A stretch of DNA of 44,753 nucleotides from Dysosmobacter sp. (GTDB lineage Bacteria > Bacillota > Clostridia > Oscillospirales > Oscillospiraceae): assembly GCA_026169195.1 (NCBI GenBank), contig JAPFEH010000088.1, positions 1 through 44,753 of the forward strand, given 5' to 3'. How positions within the stretch are numbered: position 1 is the stretch's first letter; each line of letters begins with the position of its first letter. The notes beneath the pieces were generated by a model that saw only the letters and a list, made by a program, of their open reading frames with translations, had not been told where the DNA came from and searched no databases. Positions 41,169 through 44,753 of this stretch are shown one piece after another. Both the position numbers and the translations under genes were made by a program.

Positions 41169-42957
41169 CACCGTCACCACCTTTCCGCATCGAAACAGTC
41201 ACGGTATCGTCATCTGCACTCACTCCACTCGAATACATCGCAGTCGTCATCAGTTTCTCACCAAACGCCTTCGCATCGATTCCCCTTTGGAACATCAAGT
41301 AATCCATCGCGGTCTTGCGGAAATCTTCCTCAAAAATCTCGAACGGCTTCTGCGGCATCTGATAGGACAGATGCTTGGCAGGATTCACCCACTGACAAGT
41401 AGCATCACCGGACTGCTTCTCTATGACTTCGACCCAATGAGCCTCAATGGCCTCCCATTTACCGTAAACGTCATGACGCCCTTTGTTCTTGACCGTCGCC
41501 AGCCCGTCCGATTCCATGTAACAGGCAAAGAACTCCTTGCCTTCTTGACCAACACCGGCTTCGAAAACGAAAATACTCGTTGTAACACCAACACCAAAGA
41601 ACAAGTCTTCCGGCAACTTAATGACCTTGCGTAGACGATGGTTCTTCAAAATACGCTTCATCTGCGTCTTGCTTGCCTTTTCCAGTTTCTTATCAGGCAA
41701 GATAAACGCACACTGAGTGTGAGCGGCAACGCTATCCAATACATTTTCAACGATAGTCATGCAACCATATTTGTTCTCATAAGGCGGATTCATCAATACC
41801 TTCGTGATAGGCTTGTCTTTCATCCATTCGCAAGCCGCATCAGTACGAGCGTCCATTTGCTCGAGATTTGTCTTACCATCTTTGTGGATCAGCATGTTTG
41901 CACATGCAAGTGCATAAATCTCACGGTCAAACTCGATACCGTACAGATGCTTTGACTTAATCTTGTCAGCGGCGTCCGTCTGCATCCCACCAGCCTCGCG
42001 AATCATGTTCGCCATCGCCTTCACAAGGAAGCCGCCGGAACCGCATGTTGCATCCAGCACATAATCGTCTCTGTTCACATCGAGAATCTTATACATAAAG
42101 TCCGTGATATGTTCGGGTGTGAAAATCTGCCCCGACTCAGACTTCTTCTTGTATCGGTTGAACTCGTTAAAGAAGATGCCCATTACATCCTCGCCGCGCC
42201 ATTCATATGAATTGACACACTCAGAAATCTCAACAACCCAATCAATGAAATTATTGATAGCCTGCTGATTGTCTGTCGTGTTCATCTTGATATCGGAATA
42301 TTCCTGCAACAAGATGTCAATTTTCGCGTTCTGTTTGTGACTGTTTTCCAGTGATTTCGAAAGTATCGAATGAATCGCTGTATGGAATGTCACATATCCC
42401 ATATCTTTCAAACGCTTCAAACCAGCGCCATAACGCTCGGCAACCAGTGCACACGCAGTGAAAATCATGCGGTGATACAAGTTCTTGATTCCGAATTCGA
42501 AATGCAGACCGTTGTTAATCTTAGCCGTCAACTGATAGATACGCTCTTTGTCGATACTATCGACCATATAAAGAGACAGATAATAACCAACGCTCTGCAA
42601 CTTATCAGGCGTCTTGACTTCTTCCTCGCCCTTGAACACGCGGACATCCTCGCCATTATACAGAATGCCGACAACCTTCTCATATTGTGTTTGCATGATG
42701 CGCACGTTCTTCAACACTTCGTCCACTTGTGCCTGCCCAAGTGCAATGCGTGTAGCCTTGGTTTCCAAGACCACAGCCACATCATTCTTATTGTTCGGCA
42801 AATACCAGCCGTCAGGCTTGTCAGCCACGCCTGGAAATCCAAGATGATTGAACGTGGTCAACTGTCCGACACCCGAACGAGCCACGTCGCTATCTACAAA
42901 TCCAAGAATACCCCTCGCTTCATCACGAACAGCATCTTCTGTCATGGTCTTCGCCAT
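41155..42957 (-). CDS. Nuclease-methyltransferase fusion subunit (BcgI-A-like / type I-like M)
   Basis: 600 residues. The N-terminal ~130 contain KNDVAVVLETKATR (D59, E65, K67), a PD-(D/E)xK nuclease-type triad, in a restriction-endonuclease-like domain. From ~230 a gamma-class N6-adenine methyltransferase follows: SESGQIFTPEHITDFMYK (~273), SAM motif DATCGSGGFLVKAM (~302) and catalytic NPPY (~390). No separate HsdR or helicase is present, so cutting and methylation appear to be in one chain with a separate S subunit, as in type IIB BcgI (A subunit about 637 residues). The start is 17 bases after the RHH gene stop. Confidence 0.88.
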   Translation of the reverse strand: MAKTMTEDAVRDEARGILGFVDSDVARSGVGQLTTFNHLGFPGVADKPDGWYLPNNKNDVAVVLETKATRIALGQAQVDEVLKNVRIMQTQYEKVVGILYNGEDVRVFKGEEEVKTPDKLQSVGYYLSLYMVDSIDKERIYQLTAKINNGLHFEFGIKNLYHRMIFTACALVAERYGAGLKRLKDMGYVTFHTAIHSILSKSLENSHKQNAKIDILLQEYSDIKMNTTDNQQAINNFIDWVVEISECVNSYEWRGEDVMGIFFNEFNRYKKKSESGQIFTPEHITDFMYKILDVNRDDYVLDATCGSGGFLVKAMANMIREAGGMQTDAADKIKSKHLYGIEFDREIYALACANMLIHKDGKTNLEQMDARTDAACEWMKDKPITKVLMNPPYENKYGCMTIVENVLDSVAAHTQCAFILPDKKLEKASKTQMKRILKNHRLRKVIKLPEDLFFGVGVTTSIFVFEAGVGQEGKEFFACYMESDGLATVKNKGRHDVYGKWEAIEAHWVEVIEKQSGDATCQWVNPAKHLSYQMPQKPFEIFEEDFRKTAMDYLMFQRGIDAKAFGEKLMTTAMYSSGVSADDDTVTVSMRKGGDGDGED

Positions 42958-42974
42958 ATCTCAAAACTCCTCCT

Positions 42975-43229
42975 TTACCACTCATGATTCGCGATGTACT
43001 CGTCCGCAGCCAACCGGAAGAACGCGCTCAAGCTCAAGCCGTGAGCCTTCGCAATCGCCGTCAAACGATCCTTATCGCTTTTCGTCATGGAGACGAGGGC
43101 GGTAGCGCGGGCACCATCTTCGACGGTATCCACAGTGACAGCCTTCGCTTCCTTCACTTCATGTTCCTTCGCGGCAGCGGCCTCAAATCCGTCGAGTATT
43201 GCTGCCATATCTTGCTTCTTCTTAGCCAT
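42975..43229 (-). CDS. Small ribbon-helix-helix DNA-binding protein (ParG/Omega-like)
   Basis: 84 residues, ATG 43229 with AAGGAGG. A flexible, acidic N-terminal half (AAAAKEHEVKEAKAV) leads to a C-terminal RHH domain ARATALVSMTKSDKDRL, then IAKAHGLSLSAFFRLAADEY. The size and layout match type Ib partition proteins (ParG) or RHH autorepressors. A palindrome (43243-43259) lies just upstream of its ribosome site and a near copy (43818-43834) sits at the promoter of the whole operon, as expected for an RHH autorepressor. It leads directly into the RM genes, so it may also control them. Confidence 0.78.
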   Translation of the reverse strand: MAKKKQDMAAILDGFEAAAAKEHEVKEAKAVTVDTVEDGARATALVSMTKSDKDRLTAIAKAHGLSLSAFFRLAADEYIANHEW

Positions 43230-43242
43230 ATATGCCTCCTTT

Positions 43243-43259
43243 TAGATATTTAATATCTA
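43243..43259. promoter_or_regulatory. Operator-like palindrome before the RHH gene
   Basis: TAGATATTTAATATCTA, a perfect 8-bp dyad around one central base. It is repeated with one change at 43818-43834. Confidence 0.65.
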
Positions 43260-43267
43260 TTGAATGT

Positions 43268-43782
43268 CTATTCCTTCAAAACTTTATGCTCGAATGGGAG
43301 ACCAGCAAGGGTGCTCATCATCTGGCACATCTTCCGCACCGCTTCGGAGGCGATGCCGTACTTATCTACGAACACGACGGACTTCTACAAGCCCTGCGCC
43401 TGCACGATAGCCTCGGACTGCGGAACCGTCACGACGTTCTCTGCTCACGGCTTCTTGCCTAGCCACTCCATGAACGGCGTGCACATGTGGAACCGGTTTG
43501 TGCCGTTCGCCACAATCACGATAGGAGCATTCATCTTCTTCGCTACGATGGAAACCATCCACGTAAACGGCTCGATGTCGTTCGGAGTAGGGTACACCGG
43601 AATGACCACTACGTTGCCCTCCGAGTCATCGACCTTTTTAGAGCGGAGTGAATCTGAATACTGCCTGTCCAGAGAATAAAGTGACGTGCGCGGCCTCTGA
43701 TGTACATAACTCTCGGATAACTTAGCGGCGATAACGGACTTACCTGCACCGCCTTTCTCACAAACAGCTACGATTGTCCCAT
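43268..43782 (-). pseudogene. ParA-like partition ATPase with premature stops
   Basis: The reverse frame from ATG 43782 has, after a probable one-base deletion right behind the start codon, VAVCEKGGAGKSVIAAKLSE, a deviant Walker A (KGGAGKS) at the N-terminus. IVIVANGTNRF follows, then an in-frame TGA after EWLGKKP, AENVVTVPQSEAIVQAQGL, an in-frame TAG, and SVVFVDKYGIASEAVRKMCQ to KVLKE. Both stops interrupt otherwise collinear, sensible sequence. The size (about 170) is that of small ParF/ParA proteins that pair with RHH partners. Clearly non-functional now. Confidence 0.7.
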
Positions 43783-43817
43783 AATGATTACCTTCTACAT
43801 ATCAAGTATATATCCAA

Positions 43818-43834
43818 TAGATACTTAATATCTA
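43818..43834. promoter_or_regulatory. Operator-like palindrome at the operon start
   Basis: TAGATACTTAATATCTA, a near-perfect copy of 43243-43259, starting 2 bases downstream of the -10 box on the reverse strand. Confidence 0.65.
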
Positions 43835-43835
43835 A

Positions 43836-43865
43836 ATTATAAGATGTTTTTTAGCTATTTGTCAA
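43836..43865 (-). promoter_or_regulatory. Promoter of the ParA/RHH/RM operon
   Basis: Reverse strand TTGACA (43860-43865), 18 bases, TATAAT (43836-43841): full consensus boxes. The operator at 43818 overlaps the start of transcription. Confidence 0.8.
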
Positions 43866-43885
43866 TATCGTCTTGACAAACTGTG

Positions 43886-43956
43886 ATGGTCACAAATGAC
43901 CATTTGTTGCCTCTAAAATGGTCAAATGCTGGTCAAATTTGGCCACTGGTGACCAG
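43886..43956. repeat. Cluster of TGGTCA half-sites upstream of the operon
   Basis: ATGGTCA/TGACCAT inverted pair (43886-43903), then TGGTCA at 43919 and 43930, TGGCCA at 43940 and CTGGTGACCAG at 43946-43956. Steps of about 10-11 bases put several on one face of the helix. Could be a partition centromere, an iteron-type origin fragment or an operator set. Confidence 0.6.
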
Positions 43957-43985
43957 CTACGCAATTTCACCCATCGCCTCGGCTT

Positions 43986-44075
43986 TCAGCTCATGCTGTT
44001 GAACGCAATCATGTTGCGAATCTGACAGGAAATATCCTGATTGGTTGTCGAAATTCGCGCATATCCGTAAATCAT
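43986..44075 (-). pseudogene. Small serine resolvase/invertase, N-terminal stub
   Basis: ATG 44075 begins MIYGYARISTTNQDISCQ, the N-terminus of Tn3/Hin-type serine resolvases, with the nucleophile serine in RIST. It ends after 29 codons (...IRNMIAFNSMS, TGA). The remainder is missing, so it is inactive. Confidence 0.7.
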
Positions 44076-44166
44076 GTTCTCGACTCCATGTGTATTTTTA
44101 TCCGCATTTAGACGCGCCTTCAATTGGATACAGAGCAATGGAGGCACAGATCTATCATGCGATAGG

Positions 44167-44219
44167 CGACATATGTATATGAATTTAGAGGTATCCTCTA
44201 AATTCATATACATATGTCG
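44167..44219. repeat. Perfect 25-bp inverted repeat, 3-base loop
   Basis: Arms 44167-44191 and 44195-44219 are exactly complementary, with TAT between them. It lies just upstream of the resolvase stub (reverse strand) and about 125 bases before the integrase fragment. It is AT-rich, has no T-run typical of a terminator, and is not part of a gene I can read. Confidence 0.85.
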
Positions 44220-44232
44220 TCTGAAATCATCA

Positions 44233-44345
44233 TCAATCGCCAAACGGCCCGAGAAGTTCGTTCAATGCATCAGGATTCTTACTGGTGCCCATACCATGCG
44301 TTCCGATATAAGCTCGAATCTCGCCCAGCAGACCGCTACTCAGCG
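44233..44345 (-). pseudogene. C-terminal fragment of an unrecognised protein
   Basis: The reverse frame gives LLGEIRAYIGTHGMGTSKNP then DALNELLGPFGD and a stop at 44233. It reads like a real protein end but is cut at about 44345, where the forward strand becomes integrase. Family not recognised. Confidence 0.35.
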
Positions 44346-44556
44346 TACTCACGCCCTCACGAGTGGGGTGGACGCCAAGACCCTCTCCGGCATTCTGGGT
44401 CACACCAACGTGTCCTTCACTCTGGACACCTACACCCATGTGACGCCGGATATGCAGAAAGCTGCCAGCGATGTGGTGGGCGGCTTTCTGGAACAGATCT
44501 TCGGGAAGGAGCTGAAACCATGGCAAAGAGACGCAAGCAGGGCACCGGCACCGTAA
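44340..44556 (+). pseudogene. Tyrosine recombinase (integrase), C-terminal fragment
   Basis: Forward frame ALTSGVDAKTLSGILGHTNV and SFTLDTYTHVTPDMQKAA, with the box II LGHT and the nucleophile tyrosine in TYTHV, as in phage-type integrases. The N-terminal DNA-binding part and the catalytic RHxxR arginines are missing, since the upstream DNA is unrelated from ~44345. It ends 36 bases inside the next integrase. Confidence 0.75.
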
Positions 44557-44753
44557 GGCAGCGCAAGGACGGCCGCTGGGAGGGACGGGCGGTCATCGGC
44601 TATGATGAAAAAGGTCTGCCCAAAACCAAACGGGAGTGTCAGGAAAAGCTGAAAACGCTGTTGGAGACCGTGAGCGGTCCCAAAGCGGAGAGGATCCGCC
44701 CCGACATGGCCTTTGCAGAGTGGCTGGACTTATGGTATCAGAATTGGCCCAAC
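44520..44753 (+). CDS. Tyrosine recombinase / site-specific integrase, N-terminus (runs off window)
   Basis: ATG 44520 with AAGGAG 8 bases upstream. Begins MAKRRKQGTGTVRQRKDGRW, then EGRAVIGYDEKGLPKTKREC, an AP2-like arm-binding N-terminal domain typical of Tn916/ICE integrases, followed by the start of a SAM-like core-binding domain (MAFAEWLDLWYQNW). The codon style returns to that of the host region. It overlaps the preceding integrase fragment's stop, so two integrase genes stood in tandem. Confidence 0.85.
   Translation, partial: MAKRRKQGTGTVRQRKDGRWEGRAVIGYDEKGLPKTKRECQEKLKTLLETVSGPKAERIRPDMAFAEWLDLWYQNWPN

Noticed and set aside
43268-43782. In-frame TGA and TAG in the ParA-like gene as possible recoding (selenocysteine or stop reassignment)
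   Set aside because: A TAA, a TAG and frameshifts occur in the neighbouring recombinase as well, with no SECIS-like hairpin after the TGA, while intact genes nearby use normal stops. Decay is the simpler explanation.
1-44753. CRISPR arrays, rRNA and tRNA genes
   Set aside because: I saw no regularly spaced repeat-spacer pattern and no rRNA or cloverleaf tRNA sequence. The island is near valS but no tRNA attachment site is visible.

Overview
The window looks like a chromosomal segment of an anaerobic, endospore-forming, fairly GC-rich Firmicute of the Oscillospiraceae type (Oscillibacter/Flavonifractor-like). The support is spoIIGA-sigE, SLH-domain surface protein and CsaB genes, T-box and FMN leaders, an ECF sigma/anti-sigma pair, strong AGGAGG ribosome sites and many hairpin terminators. 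This placement is inference; there is no rRNA in the window.

Layout. 1-137: end of an IS3-family element. 138-4700: ygfK and ssnA (reverse), genes of the anaerobic purine/urate degradation set, behind an attenuator-like leader. 4857-6360: an AGCS amino-acid/Na+ symporter. 6486-12926: reverse-strand genes for an ECF sigma/anti-sigma pair, a MazG-like pyrophosphohydrolase, RsmH, GlyA, a 5-formyl-THF cyclo-ligase and DinB. 12947-13900: ribU under an FMN riboswitch. 13978-14922: a SLOG-fold protein and a 65-residue orphan. 15002-18965: a MarR-led five-gene reverse operon (ABC-type-IV membrane protein, CrtO-like acyltransferase, diacylglycerol-glycosyltransferase-like protein, PAP2 phosphatase) that reads like a glycolipid pathway. 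19022-21570: two lipoproteins and an unknown protein. 21702-26426: lplA, serC, a ClC channel and a DUF421 protein. 26456-33839: a GT4-CsaB fusion, a DUF4330 protein, a GNAT acetyltransferase, dihydropyrimidinase and a 5'-nucleotidase with three SLH repeats. 33877-38735: spoIIGA-sigE, then a T-box-controlled valS.

From about 38845 to at least 44345 the sequence changes character. It becomes AT-richer with a different codon style and is full of broken genes: a large serine recombinase lacking its catalytic domain, a HEPN-like fragment, an intact pair of genes resembling a BcgI-type (type IIB) restriction-modification system, a small ribbon-helix-helix protein, a ParA-like ATPase with in-frame stops, a resolvase stub, a perfect 25-bp inverted repeat, an integrase tail and the start of another integrase. 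I read it as a decayed plasmid-derived or integrative island carrying an RM module, inserted just past valS.

The most interesting leads are the ssnA leader (a mutually exclusive antiterminator/terminator with a compact aptamer-like domain), the MarR/CrtO-like/glycosyltransferase/PAP2 operon, the BcgI-like RM unit joined to a type Ib partition remnant with its own operators, and the 25-bp inverted repeat beside the resolvase stub.
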